Source of the DNA: Roseiarcus fermentans
GTDB lineage: Bacteria > Pseudomonadota > Alphaproteobacteria > Rhizobiales > Beijerinckiaceae
Length of the DNA stretch: 64,000 nucleotides
Reading direction: 5' to 3'
Assembly: GCF_003315135.1 (NCBI RefSeq)
Contig: NZ_QNRK01000010.1
Location: forward strand, 62,001 to 126,000
The notes beneath the pieces were generated by a model. It saw only the letters and a program-made list of their open reading frames with translations, made no database searches and was not told the DNA's origin. Made by a program: the position numbers and the translations under genes. Positions within the stretch are counted from its first letter, which is position 1. Every line of letters starts with the position of its first letter. Below are positions 1 through 8,044 of this stretch, in pieces.

Positions 1-26
1 AGGAGCGTTGGGTCCTTCGGTCTGGC

Positions 27-629
27 TTATCTGGGCGCGCGCTTGGAGAGAACGCGCTGAAGGGTTCGCCTGTGCATGTCGAGTTGCCGCGCCGTCTCGG
101 ACAGGTTGCGCTCGCAGGCTTCGTAAATGCGCTGGATGTGCTCCCAGCGAACGCGGTCGGCCGACAGGGGCGTTTCATGCTGCGACGGCGGATCGAGCCG
201 ACCAGCCATCAGAGCGATGACCACCTCCTCGGCGCTCGCCGGTTTGGAGAGGTAGTCGAAAGCGCCGATCTTCATCGCCATGACCGCGGTGGCGATCGAG
301 CCGTAGTCGGTTACGATCACGCCGCGCGCGTCCGCGCGCTCGGCCGTCAGCGCCTGAATCACATCGAAACCGTTTCCGTCGCCGAACCTGAGGTCGACGA
401 CAGCGAAGGCGGGCGGAGCCATCCTGATCGCTTCCAGCGCGCCAGCGACGCTCATTGCCGTCCGAACCGTAAACCCACGTAAGGAAAGGGCCGCCGCGAG
501 CCGGTTGGAAAATAAGCTGTCCCTATCGACGACAAGAAGCGACCTGTCGAAATCGTCCAGACTCCCAATTCCGTTGGGCGCCGAAGCGATGCTTTGTCGG
601 CTGATCCATTGTTCTACCCCAAAGGGCAT
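27..629 (-). CDS. regA: RegA/ActR/PrrA-family redox response regulator
   Basis: This 200-residue protein is the response regulator of the RegB/RegA (ActSR, PrrBA) two-component system, which in purple and related alphaproteobacteria controls Calvin cycle, photosynthesis and respiration genes by redox state. The receiver domain covers about residues 28-145, with the likely phospho-Asp in AFAVVDLRFGDGNG and the switch Lys in DYLSKPA. The C-terminal Fis-type helix-turn-helix ends in MHRRTLQRVLSKRAPR, which is close to the near-invariant RegA ending. It has about 15 extra N-terminal residues compared with the usual 184. The loop normally read as TGYG is TDYG here. No RegB sensor kinase is in the window. 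The family call is firm; the target genes are inferred. Confidence 0.93.
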   Translation of the reverse strand: MPFGVEQWISRQSIASAPNGIGSLDDFDRSLLVVDRDSLFSNRLAAALSLRGFTVRTAMSVAGALEAIRMAPPAFAVVDLRFGDGNGFDVIQALTAERADARGVIVTDYGSIATAVMAMKIGAFDYLSKPASAEEVVIALMAGRLDPPSQHETPLSADRVRWEHIQRIYEACERNLSETARQLDMHRRTLQRVLSKRAPR

Positions 630-1045
630 AATCGCTCTCCTGCCTGAGATTGGCAGCGTAAATTATCTCTCAGTCTCCGAGCTGTGAAAATTTAGAGACC
701 GGTGATCAATAATATATGACTATCCTTGATATGCTGCAAGCTGAATTCGTCACGAGCAAGGTATTTACGACACAAAAACAAGTTGATGGCGATCAAATAG
801 TCCGAAAAGCCACTCAGTTTATGCTCATGTCCTGCGGTTTCGCGATGTCCGCGTCCAACTCGCGCGCGCGACATCGGCCGTCGGGCGCGGGGCGCTCACC
901 AGGAAGCCGCAGCCTCCGCATCTGCGCGAGCCCCTTCGCCGCCTCGCCAGAGGCCCGATCCCGAAGGCTGCGGGAGGACCGAAACCACCGGAACTTTCAT
1001 CCGTTTCCGCCGTTGAGGAGTCTCCACTTCGGCGCGGGGGGTAAG
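630..1045. other. Divergent promoter region between regA and treZ
   Basis: This gap of about 416 bases separates the regA start from the treZ start. The stretch from about 650 to 850 is clearly richer in A and T than its surroundings and should hold the regA promoter and perhaps a treZ promoter. It contains a perfect FNR/FixK-type palindrome at 783-796. The reading frame of treZ stays open upstream to 716, but the residues there resemble no TreZ and the match to the family starts at 1046. I see no convincing gene. Confidence 0.6.
783..796. promoter_or_regulatory. FNR/FixK-type binding site (TTGAT-N4-ATCAA)
   Basis: The sequence TTGATGGCGATCAA matches the TTGAT-N4-ATCAA consensus of FNR/FixK/FnrN regulators at all ten defined positions. 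It lies about 155 bases upstream of the regA start and about 250 bases upstream of treZ, so the target could be either gene. With a class II arrangement the transcript for regA would have a leader of roughly 110-120 bases. Confidence 0.55.
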
Positions 1046-2821
1046 GTGGCGAACGGTCGACAATGGACGCACGGGCCCTCGTTCGAGGCGGGAGGCGTCC
1101 GCTTTCGCCTGTGGGCGCCGGGCGAGGCGCGGGTCGCCCTCGCGCTCGCCGACCGGCCCGAACCCGTCGCGATGGAACGGCGCGACGAGGGGTTCTTCGA
1201 GGTCTTCGCCGAAGGCGTGGGGGCAGGGGCGCGCTATCGCTTCCAGCTCGCCGACGGGACGCGCGTCGCCGACCCGGCGTCGCGGTTCCAGCCGGACGAT
1301 GTGCATGGGGCGAGCGAGACCGTCGATCCCGAGGCCTATCGGTGGAGCGAAACCTGGACGGGCGTCGCCTGGGAGGACGTCGTCCTCTACGAACTGCATC
1401 TGGGCGCCTTCAGCAGAGCGGGCACGTTCGACGGCGCGGCCGAGATGTTGGACTATCTCGCAACGGTCGGCGTGACCGCGGTCGAGATCATGCCGGTGGC
1501 CGATTTCCCCGGTGCGAGGAACTGGGGCTACGACGGCGTGTTCCTCTACGCGCCCGACGCCAGCTACGGCCGGCCGGAGCGCTTCAAGGCCTTTGTCGAG
1601 GCGGCGCACGGGCGCGGCGTCGCGGTCATTCTCGACGTCGTCTACAACCACTTCGGCCCGGACGGGAACGTCCTGCCGCGCGTCGCGCCCGAGTTCTTCA
1701 CCAGCCGCCACCAGACCCCGTGGGGCGAGGCGATCAATTTCGACGGGCCGAACGCCCGCCCCGTGCGCGACTTCGTGATCGAGAACGCCGAATACTGGCT
1801 CGAGGAGTTCCATCTCGACGGGCTGCGGCTCGACGCCGTCCATGCGATCCGCGACGACAGCCGGCCCGACATCCTCGACGAACTCGCGATGCGCGTGCGG
1901 GCGCGGTTCGACCGCCCGATCCATCTCCTGCTCGAGAACGAGACCAACGCGCCCGGCCGGCTGCGGCGCGAAGAGGGCCGGCCGGCCCTCTACACGGCGC
2001 AGTGGAACGACGACGTCCACCACGTGCTGCGGGTGGCCGCGACCGGGCAGAAGACGGGGTACTACGTCGACTACGGCGAGACGCGGCTGCTCGCCCGCGC
2101 GCTCGCCGAAGGCTTCGCCTATCAGGGCCAGCCCTCGCTTCATCGCGGCGCGCCGCGCGGAAGCCCGAGCGCCGACCTGCCGCCGACGGCCTTCGTCGCC
2201 TTCGTCCAGAACCACGACCAGGTCGGCAATCGCGCCTTCGGCGAACGGCTGGGCGCGCTCGCCTCGCCCGCTGCGGCGCGCGCGCTCGCCAGCGTCGTCC
2301 TGCTCCTGCCGCAGATTCCGGCGCTGTTCATGGGCGAGGAGTGGGGGGCCGAGCAGCCGTTCCTGTTCTTCTGCGATTTCTCCGGCGAGCTCGCGACCGC
2401 CGTGCGCGAGGGGCGGCGGCGGGAGTTTTCCAACTTTCCCGAATTCTCGGACCCGGAAGGCGCGGCGAAGATCCCCGACCCGCTGGCGGAGCAGACCTTC
2501 CTCGATTCGAAGCTCGACTGGGGCAAGCTCGACGCCGAACGGCTCGCCGTCACCCGCGCGGCGATCGCGGCGCGGCGCGCGCATGTGATCCCGCTGCTCG
2601 CCGACATCGGCCGCGCAGGCGAGGCGATCGAGATCGGCGATCAGGCGGTGCGGGTGCGCTGGACCGCCGGGACGAAGAGCCTGATCCTCGACGCCAACCT
2701 CGAGGACCGGGCGCAGGGGTTTCCGCCGGCCTCGGGGCAGGTGATCTGGCGCAGCGGCGACGCGGGCGACTCGGGCGAACTCGGCCCCTGGGCCGTGCGC
2801 TGGAGCGTCGTCGCGCCATGA
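1046..2821 (+). CDS. treZ: Malto-oligosyltrehalose trehalohydrolase
   Basis: TreZ (591 residues) hydrolyses maltooligosyl trehalose to release free trehalose, the last step of the TreX-TreY-TreZ route from glycogen. It is a GH13 enzyme. An N-terminal beta-sandwich starts at FEAGGVRFRLWAPGEARV. The barrel shows DVVYNHFGPDGN, the nucleophile region LDGLRLDAVHAI, the acid/base region LLLENETNAP and the FVQNHDQVGNRA signature. The GTG start at 1046 is chosen because family similarity begins there; an open frame continues upstream without similarity. The stop overlaps the treY start by four bases (ATGA), which implies translational coupling. The ribosome site is only a loose G-rich stretch. Confidence 0.93.
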   Translation: MANGRQWTHGPSFEAGGVRFRLWAPGEARVALALADRPEPVAMERRDEGFFEVFAEGVGAGARYRFQLADGTRVADPASRFQPDDVHGASETVDPEAYRWSETWTGVAWEDVVLYELHLGAFSRAGTFDGAAEMLDYLATVGVTAVEIMPVADFPGARNWGYDGVFLYAPDASYGRPERFKAFVEAAHGRGVAVILDVVYNHFGPDGNVLPRVAPEFFTSRHQTPWGEAINFDGPNARPVRDFVIENAEYWLEEFHLDGLRLDAVHAIRDDSRPDILDELAMRVRARFDRPIHLLLENETNAPGRLRREEGRPALYTAQWNDDVHHVLRVAATGQKTGYYVDYGETRLLARALAEGFAYQGQPSLHRGAPRGSPSADLPPTAFVAFVQNHDQVGNRAFGERLGALASPAAARALASVVLLLPQIPALFMGEEWGAEQPFLFFCDFSGELATAVREGRRREFSNFPEFSDPEGAAKIPDPLAEQTFLDSKLDWGKLDAERLAVTRAAIAARRAHVIPLLADIGRAGEAIEIGDQAVRVRWTAGTKSLILDANLEDRAQGFPPASGQVIWRSGDAGDSGELGPWAVRWSVVAP

Positions 2822-5550
2822 CGCCGCCGCGCGCGACCTACCGCCTGCAATTGCGCGAAAACTTCGGCTTCGCCGACGCCGGCGCGATCGCCCCCTATCT
2901 CGCCCGGCTCGGAGTGAGCCACGCTTATCTGTCGCCGATCTTCAAGGCGCGCCCCGGCAGCGCGCACGGCTACGACATCACCGACCATGCCGAGCTCAAT
3001 CCCGAACTCGGGACAGAGGCGGATTACGCCGGGATGATCGCTTCCTTCCGGCGCGAGGGCGTTGGCGTCGTCCTCGACATCGTGCCCAACCACATGGGCG
3101 TCGGCGGCGCCGACAATCCCTTGTGGCTCGACGTGCTCGAATGGGGCGAAGCCTCGCCCAAAGCCGGCTGGTTCGACATCGACTGGTCGGTGCATCGTGG
3201 CCCCAATGGCGGCAGGCTGCTCGCCCCCGTGCTCGGCGAACCCTATGGCGAGGCGCTGCGCACCGGAAAGCTGGCGTTGAAGTTCGACGCCGAGGCCGGG
3301 ACCTTCGCCGTCTGGGCCTACGACACGCATAAGCTGCCGGTCGCGCCGCCCACCTACCCGATGATTCTCGGGCGCGAGCGCGAGGCGCTGGAGTGGTCGG
3401 GCGACCGGTTTCGCGATCTGCCGAACTGGCGCCCCCAGGTCGCCGAACGCGCGCGCGTCCTCGAGGCGGAACTCGTCGCGCTGGTGCGGGACGACGCCGA
3501 CGCCCGCGAGGCCGTCGCGGCGAGGGTCGCGGCCATCAACGGCGACTGGCGCGAACTCGACCGGCTGATCGAGGCGCAGTTCTGGCGGGTGGCGTTCTTC
3601 CGGGTGGCCGAAGACGAAATCAACTACCGCCGCTTCTTCAACATCAACGACCTCGCCGGCTTGCGGATCGAGCTCGCGCCGGTGTTCGCCCACGCGCATG
3701 CGCGGGTGTTCGCGATGCTCGGCGCCGGCGAGATCGACGGCCTGCGCATCGATCACATCGACGGGCTGTTCGATCCCAAGGCCTATCTCGTCGCGCTGCG
3801 CGAGCAGGCTGACCGGCCCTTCTATCTCGTCGTCGAAAAGATTCTCGCGCCGCACGAGGCGTTGCGCGCCGACTGGCCGGTCGAGGGGAGCACCGGCTAC
3901 GACTTCGTCAATCTCGCGCTCGGCCTCCTGATCGACCCCGCGGCGGAAGGCGCGTTCGACGACAGCTATCGCGGCTTCGCCGGCGCGCGCCAAACCTTCG
4001 CGGCGGTCGCGGTCGCGAGCAAGCTCCGGATCATGGACCACGAGATGGCGAGCGAACTCGCCGCGCTCGGGCGCGCCGCGGCGCGGCTGGCGAAAACGAG
4101 CCCGCTGACCGTCGATCTCACCCGCGGCATTCTCGTGCGCGCGATCCGGCTGATCCTCGCCCATTTCCCCGTCTACCGCACCTATCTCGATCTCGGCGGG
4201 ACGGTGGACGAAGCGGACCTGCGCGACGTCGCCTGGGCGATCGCCCGCGCCAGACGGGGCGATCCCGACCTCCACCCTTCCGCATTCGACGTCCTCGCCG
4301 CGGCGCTGACCAGCGACGCCGCGGCGCTGCGGGCGAAGGAACTCGGCCGCACGGCGTCCCTGCGCTTCGCCATGCGCTTTCAGCAGGCGTCGGGGCCGGT
4401 GATGGCCAAGGGCGTCGAGGACACGGCATTTTACCGATTCAACCGCTTCCTCGCGCTCAACGAGGTCGGCGGAACCCCGGACCGCTTCGGCGTTGCGCCT
4501 GCGGCCTTTCACAAGGCGGTGGCGCAGCGCGCGGGGCGCTGGCCGCACGCGATGCTGGCGACGGCGACGCACGACACCAAGCGCGGCGAGGATTCGCGCG
4601 CGCGCCTCGCCGTCCTGTCCGAGCGGCCGGATGAATGGCGCCGCCAGGTCGCGGTCTGGAGCCGGCTCCTGCGCGCCCGCATCGGCGATGTCGAGGGGGT
4701 GGCGGCGCCCGACCGCAACGACGAATATATGCTCTACCAGATGCTGGTCGGGTCGTGGCCGCCGGACATGCTGGACAATCCGTCGGCCGACGCGCTCGCC
4801 GCCTTCGCCGACCGCATCCGCGGCGCGCTGACGAAGTCGATGCGCGAGGCGAAGCTGAACTCGGGCTGGGCGGCGCCGAACGCGGCCTATGAAGGCGCCG
4901 CGCTCGCCTTCGCCTCGGAGGCGCTGCGCCCCGACGCGCCCGGCTTCCTCAGCGCGTTCCTGCCCTTCGTCGCCGACGTCGCCAGACTCGGCGTGCAGAA
5001 CAGCCTCGTCCAGACCGTGCTGAAGTTTTGCGCGCCCGGCGTTCCCGACACCTATCAGGGGACCGAACTGTGGGATTTTTCCCTGGTCGATCCCGACAAC
5101 CGGCGGCCGGTCGACTATGGGGCGCGGGGGGCGGCGCTGGAGACGGTCGGGGGGCCGCTCGCGTCGTCCGAAGCGCGCGCGCGCCTGTTCGCCTCGCTGA
5201 TGGAGACGTGGCGCGACGGGCGGGTCAAACTCGCGACGATCGCGCTCCTGCTTTCGCTCCGGCGTGAGCGACCGGACCTGTTCGCCGAGGGGGACTACCG
5301 GCCGCTCGAATTTTCCGGCGCGGAGGCCGACTGGGGATTCGGCTTCGTCCGCGAGCACGGGGGCCGGCGCCTCGTGATGATGGCGGCGCGCTATCCGGCG
5401 AAGCGGGAGGCGAAGCCCGACTGGGAGGCGGCCGCGCTTCTGCCCGAGGGACGCTGGTTCGACCATGTCCGCGGCCGCGCCGTCGAGGGCGGCGCGCCGC
5501 TTCGCACGTGGCTCGGGGCGCTGCCGGCAGCGGTGTTGACGGAGGCGTAG
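2818..5550 (+). CDS. treY: Malto-oligosyltrehalose synthase
   Basis: TreY (910 residues) rearranges the reducing-end alpha-1,4 bond of malto-oligosaccharides to an alpha-1,1 bond, giving the substrate of TreZ. It begins MTPPRATYRLQLRENFGFADA, a typical family start. GH13 motifs follow: DIVPNHMGVGG, RIDHIDGLFDPKAY with the nucleophile Asp, VVEKILAPHE with the acid Glu, and THDTKRGEDSRARLA, which is specific to TreY. The C-terminal signature APGVPDTYQGTELWDFSLVDPDNRRPVD is present in pieces around 5030-5110. The gene is coupled to treZ by ATGA overlap. Decayed bases similar to its 3' end lie about 400 bases downstream. Confidence 0.93.
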   Translation: MTPPRATYRLQLRENFGFADAGAIAPYLARLGVSHAYLSPIFKARPGSAHGYDITDHAELNPELGTEADYAGMIASFRREGVGVVLDIVPNHMGVGGADNPLWLDVLEWGEASPKAGWFDIDWSVHRGPNGGRLLAPVLGEPYGEALRTGKLALKFDAEAGTFAVWAYDTHKLPVAPPTYPMILGREREALEWSGDRFRDLPNWRPQVAERARVLEAELVALVRDDADAREAVAARVAAINGDWRELDRLIEAQFWRVAFFRVAEDEINYRRFFNINDLAGLRIELAPVFAHAHARVFAMLGAGEIDGLRIDHIDGLFDPKAYLVALREQADRPFYLVVEKILAPHEALRADWPVEGSTGYDFVNLALGLLIDPAAEGAFDDSYRGFAGARQTFAAVAVASKLRIMDHEMASELAALGRAAARLAKTSPLTVDLTRGILVRAIRLILAHFPVYRTYLDLGGTVDEADLRDVAWAIARARRGDPDLHPSAFDVLAAALTSDAAALRAKELGRTASLRFAMRFQQASGPVMAKGVEDTAFYRFNRFLALNEVGGTPDRFGVAPAAFHKAVAQRAGRWPHAMLATATHDTKRGEDSRARLAVLSERPDEWRRQVAVWSRLLRARIGDVEGVAAPDRNDEYMLYQMLVGSWPPDMLDNPSADALAAFADRIRGALTKSMREAKLNSGWAAPNAAYEGAALAFASEALRPDAPGFLSAFLPFVADVARLGVQNSLVQTVLKFCAPGVPDTYQGTELWDFSLVDPDNRRPVDYGARGAALETVGGPLASSEARARLFASLMETWRDGRVKLATIALLLSLRRERPDLFAEGDYRPLEFSGAEADWGFGFVREHGGRRLVMMAARYPAKREAKPDWEAAALLPEGRWFDHVRGRAVEGGAPLRTWLGALPAAVLTEA

Positions 5551-5674
5551 ACGGGCATTCCCTCGTTTCCGTTCGATACTTCACGCCGAATGTTTACAAG
5601 TCACGCCGCCGTCACCGTGGTCTGGCATGCCGGAGCGTTAGTTTAGCTGGCATAAACGGGCGGGGGTATATACC

Positions 5675-5713
5675 ATGGGAATGAAGTGTGTTGCGACGGC
5701 GGTCCTCTTGCCG
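5675..5713 (+). pseudogene. 5' remnant of a PEP-CTERM protein gene
   Basis: The bases from ATG at 5675 read MGMKCVATAVLLPR and align with the start of the intact PEP-CTERM gene at 7366 (MTTKSVVTALLLSL). About 26 of the first 36 bases are the same, and both are preceded by a G-run plus TATA-like stretch just before the ATG. After about 13 codons the similarity stops abruptly and the sequence joins the end of a vapC fragment. It cannot encode an exported protein of the family. Confidence 0.55.
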
Positions 5714-5722
5714 CGCTGACAT

Positions 5723-5862
5723 TCAGGCCGTGAACGCCTCTATCGCGCGACGGCGCGCCGCGGCGATCGGGTTCGCGTCGCATGTCGCCACAGGCAGCGC
5801 CCTTCGGATCGCCAGTTCGAGAGAGGCGGCGTCGTAGAGCGTCAGACCGCCTGCCCGACGGA
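5723..5862 (-). pseudogene. VapC-type PIN-domain toxin, C-terminal fragment (copy A)
   Basis: Read on the minus strand, the codons ending at the TGA at 5723 give GGLTLYDAASLELAIRRALP, then VATCDANPIAAARRRAIEAFTA. This is the C-terminal third of a VapC PIN-domain ribonuclease, with the GLTLYDAAYLELA and LATCDxDL patterns. In the second motif the usual Asp-Leu after CDA is Asn-Pro. There is no start codon or N-terminal PIN domain: the reading continues into unrelated bases. The fragment is closely similar to the one ending at 8045. No antitoxin gene is nearby. Confidence 0.7.
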
Positions 5863-5955
5863 CGCGGGTTCGAGCATCTGCGCGGCCGTATCATCGTCGA
5901 CGGCGGCGCGCCACTGCGAGGCGCTCGGGGGCGCTGCCGGCGGGCGGCTTGGCGG
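5863..5955 (+). pseudogene. Decayed copy of the treY 3' end
   Basis: The plus strand reads DGRGFEHLRGRIIVDGGAPL here, which aligns with EGRWFDHVRGRAVEGGAPL at the C terminus of TreY (about 5450-5515). Base similarity continues through the CGGGGCGCTGCCGGC stretch that follows in both. The copy has at least one three-base insertion and then loses the frame. It is not expressed as a TreY protein and is probably left over from a local duplication. Confidence 0.55.
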
Positions 5956-6027
5956 GACGGATCAGATCATTCAGACGTTCGTTGCAAAAGTGAGAAAGAT
6001 CGGCACGCGCAGAGTCCGCAACGCAAA

Positions 6028-6057
6028 GAAACAGGCCGCCTGAAGGCAGCCTGTTTC
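6028..6057. terminator. Terminator-like hairpin after the minus-strand PEP-CTERM gene
   Basis: GAAACAGGCCGCC (6028-6040) and GGCAGCCTGTTTC (6045-6057) pair with one mismatch around a TGAA loop. The hairpin lies about 30 bases beyond the stop of the gene that ends at 6089. In the minus direction it is followed by a short T-run (TTTGCG), so it is a plausible though weak factor-independent terminator. It also stands between that gene and the treY scar. Confidence 0.6.
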
Positions 6058-6088
6058 TCACACGTTATCAATGATATCCAGCCGGGAG

Positions 6089-6697
6089 CTAAACTGCGCT
6101 CTTCAGGCTCGGCCGCCGGTAGGCCGTCAAGCCGAGGCCGATCATGCCAAGCAACATCATTGCCCAGGTGGCAGGCTCAGGGGCGGGGGCGGGGACGATC
6201 GTCAGGGTCCCCTCGAAGGGCGAGTTTACGTTGTTCGAATTGCTGTTGGTCAGCGCGATGCTGTTGTCGGTATTCAGGAAGATGTTGTAGGAACTCCAGC
6301 CGTTCGGTCCCGCGGTGTTGCCGGGGTTCACCGGCGCGCTGGCGTAGAAGGCGATCCCGCCGTTGCTCAGCGTGTAGCCGCCGGCAGACGGCAGGAGTAC
6401 GTTATCGAAGCCGTAGTAACCATCCGACGTTGTCGGAGGACTTGCGAGCTGCTCGATTGTATACGAGTTGGCGCCGGAATTGGTGGTCACCGTCCCGGTG
6501 ATGCTGGTGACGTCATAGTTCGCGCCGTCCTGCGTCGCCTGCAGCACCGCGGTGACCGTATACAGTCCGCAGCACACCGCATTGCTGGGGTAGGCGCCGT
6601 TGGTGAAGGTGAGGTCGAATGTCGCAGCGTTCGCAGCGCCCGCGCTCGCGATCCCCGCCATGATGGCGGCGCAAGCCAGGAAACCCATCTTTTTCAT
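6089..6697 (-). CDS. PEP-CTERM sorting-domain exported protein
   Basis: This is a 202-residue secreted protein of unknown function. A signal peptide covers about the first 27 residues (MKKMGFLACAAIMAGIASAG, then AANA before the mature end). The body is rich in Thr, Ser, Asn and Gly and looks like an extracellular beta protein. The C terminus is a textbook PEP-CTERM signal: PEPATWAMMLLGMIGLGL followed by TAYRR, the sorting tag processed by an exosortase and usually linked to exopolysaccharide export. The ATG at 6697 is preferred over an upstream one because AAGGAGAG stands just before it. No exosortase gene is in the window. Confidence 0.85.
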   Translation of the reverse strand: MKKMGFLACAAIMAGIASAGAANAATFDLTFTNGAYPSNAVCCGLYTVTAVLQATQDGANYDVTSITGTVTTNSGANSYTIEQLASPPTTSDGYYGFDNVLLPSAGGYTLSNGGIAFYASAPVNPGNTAGPNGWSSYNIFLNTDNSIALTNSNSNNVNSPFEGTLTIVPAPAPEPATWAMMLLGMIGLGLTAYRRPSLKSAV

Positions 6698-7023
6698 AAT
6701 CTCTCCTTGAAGGCCCAAGCCTCGGCGCAGCTGGATTCCTAAGTTAACACCTCACTGACGATAAGTCAACACTGCTTTCCAGTTTCCAGTTCGCGCGACG
6801 GCGTGACCGCCGCTTTGCATAGGCTCACGGACGGCCAGGCCGCAGTCGTTTCGGGCGGGCCGCCGCTGCGCGCGGCGCTCGGGGCGCGTTGCCGGCGACG
6901 GCGCCGACGGCAGCGTCGAAGCGCATTCCTGCCCTCGCCCCGACGCCCACCGCCGTCAGACCACCCCCTCCGTTCGACCCGCAGGGCCTCCGGCGCGGGG
7001 GGGACCCGAAGACCGTCAGTTTC

Positions 7024-7228
7024 GTAACTCCCAAGCCGGCAGCGAACAGCGCCGTCATCGCGAGCGAAGCGAAGCGATCCAGGGCCGCTGGGCTGCTGTT
7101 GCGCCCTCTGATCGTCCCGCCGCCCTTCGTTGCGAGCAGAAGACGGAGCGATTTTTTCCGCAGGAGGCAAGCGGCGGCATGGGTTGCTTCGTCGCTTCGC
7201 TCCTCGCAATGACGGGGTTGGCAGTTAC
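7024..7228. repeat. Intergenic repeat element, copy 1 of 4
   Basis: The element is flanked by near-inverted ends: GTAACTCCCAAGCC on the left and GGGGTTGGCAGTTAC on the right. Inside it has GTCATCGCGAGCGAAGCGAA near the left and TTCGCTCCTCGCAATGACGG near the right, which are inverted relative to each other. Related copies are at 24468-24600, 48777-48949 and 52766-52922. This copy and the one at 48777 also share CCGTTGGGCTGCTGTTGCG-like centre bases. It resembles non-coding 'GCGAGGAGCG' intergenic repeats common in Hyphomicrobiales. Confidence 0.65.
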
Positions 7229-7240
7229 TCAGTTTCTTTA

Positions 7241-7281
7241 AAATTGAAATTGACCGCGGAATTAATAGTGAATTTCAATTT
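7241..7281. promoter_or_regulatory. AT-rich perfect inverted repeat upstream of PEP-CTERM gene
   Basis: AAATTGAAATT at 7241-7251 is repeated exactly as its reverse complement AATTTCAATTT at 7271-7281, with 19 bases between. It sits about 85 bases before the ATG at 7366 in otherwise GC-rich DNA. It could be a regulator site or a leader hairpin; I cannot tell which. Confidence 0.45.
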
Positions 7282-7365
7282 ACATGTTGCGCTTTGTCGT
7301 GGTACGTAAACTTCTGCGGAAATCGGACATCGCAACCGTCTCGGTAAAGTTTTGGGGGGTATAAC

Positions 7366-7908
7366 ATGACAACGAAGTCTGTTGTAACGGCTTTGCTTTT
7401 GTCACTGATCATTCCGGTCAGTGCGCAGGCCGCGACGATTCAATTCACAATAACAAATACAGTCGGAGCTACCAGCGGTACCGTGTCCGGCGAGATCGAC
7501 GGTTTGGCCTACAACGGCGTCAGTTCCGCCACCGCCGTGATCGTGACGTCGACGCCTGCAGAATTTTCCGCTCTGATGACGTTGCCGTTCGATTTTCTCA
7601 CCGCCCCGAACGAATTCATTGTTCACAATAGCTTCGATCTGATCAATGGCGTCGTCCAGAGCGACAGCGTGTTTCAGGGCGCCGGGCTATTGAATCTCTA
7701 CATCAACGTCAGCCAGGGCAGGACCATCAGCGAGCTCCAGGACGGCCGCGTGCTCGACCGCAATTTTGACGCCTTCGGCACTTCGAACAATACTTTCTCC
7801 ACAGCCGCCGCGGCGCCGGAGCCCGTGACCTGGGCGATGATGCTGATCGGCTTCGCCGGCTTCGGCGGCCTCGCGACGCGGCGCAGAGCGACGGCGGCCC
7901 GCGCCTGA
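7366..7908 (+). CDS. PEP-CTERM sorting-domain exported protein
   Basis: This 180-residue exported protein of unknown function starts with a signal peptide (MTTKSVVTALLLSLIIPVSA, cleavage after AQA). The mature part is about 125 residues of Thr/Ser/Asn-rich sequence with no motif I recognise. It ends in PEPVTWAMMLIGFAGFGGL and an Arg-rich tail, the PEP-CTERM exosortase signal. It is not a close copy of the minus-strand PEP-CTERM gene at 6089; they share only the sorting tag. A fragment like its first 13 codons lies at 5675. A GGGGGGTATAAC stretch just before the ATG serves as the ribosome site. Confidence 0.85.
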   Translation: MTTKSVVTALLLSLIIPVSAQAATIQFTITNTVGATSGTVSGEIDGLAYNGVSSATAVIVTSTPAEFSALMTLPFDFLTAPNEFIVHNSFDLINGVVQSDSVFQGAGLLNLYINVSQGRTISELQDGRVLDRNFDAFGTSNNTFSTAAAAPEPVTWAMMLIGFAGFGGLATRRRATAARA

Positions 7909-8044
7909 CGCATTCGCGGCGCCTGACGGCCGAGGGACGCGTCCGGGCGAGCTGGCCGTCGAGCGTCCTCTCGTTGAAGGGGCTTTCAACGCGATCGCGC
8001 GCGGCCTGGAAAACGCTCGACGCGGCCAACCGCCGCGCTGACAT

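Larger units (their letters stand above)
5551..6027. other. Scar region with pieces of three genes
   Basis: Between treY and the terminator-like hairpin at 6028 there is no intact gene. The region carries, in order, a fragment like the 5' end of the PEP-CTERM gene at 7366, the C-terminal part of a vapC toxin gene on the minus strand, and a decayed copy of the treY 3' end. The first two also occur together downstream at 7366-8313, so this looks like a duplicated and then deleted module. Confidence 0.6.
6698..7365. other. Intergenic region between two PEP-CTERM genes
   Basis: About 670 bases without a credible gene separate the two divergent PEP-CTERM genes. They hold the upstream region of the minus-strand gene, an intergenic repeat element at 7024-7228, an AT-rich perfect inverted repeat at 7241-7281 and the leader of the plus-strand gene. 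Short open frames here consist of Arg- and Pro-rich residues typical of chance frames in GC-rich DNA. Confidence 0.6.

Noticed and set aside
896-2584. Long open frame on the minus strand opposite treZ
   Set aside because: It is the antisense of a well-supported GH13 gene; its residues are Arg/Glu/Ala-rich with no family pattern, as is usual in GC-rich DNA.
2641-5466. Open frame of over 900 codons opposite treY
   Set aside because: It mirrors treY completely and shows no domain; codon-position GC explains its length.
7024-7228. Possible insertion sequence
   Set aside because: The element has inverted ends but no transposase and no visible target duplication, so it is reported only as an intergenic repeat.
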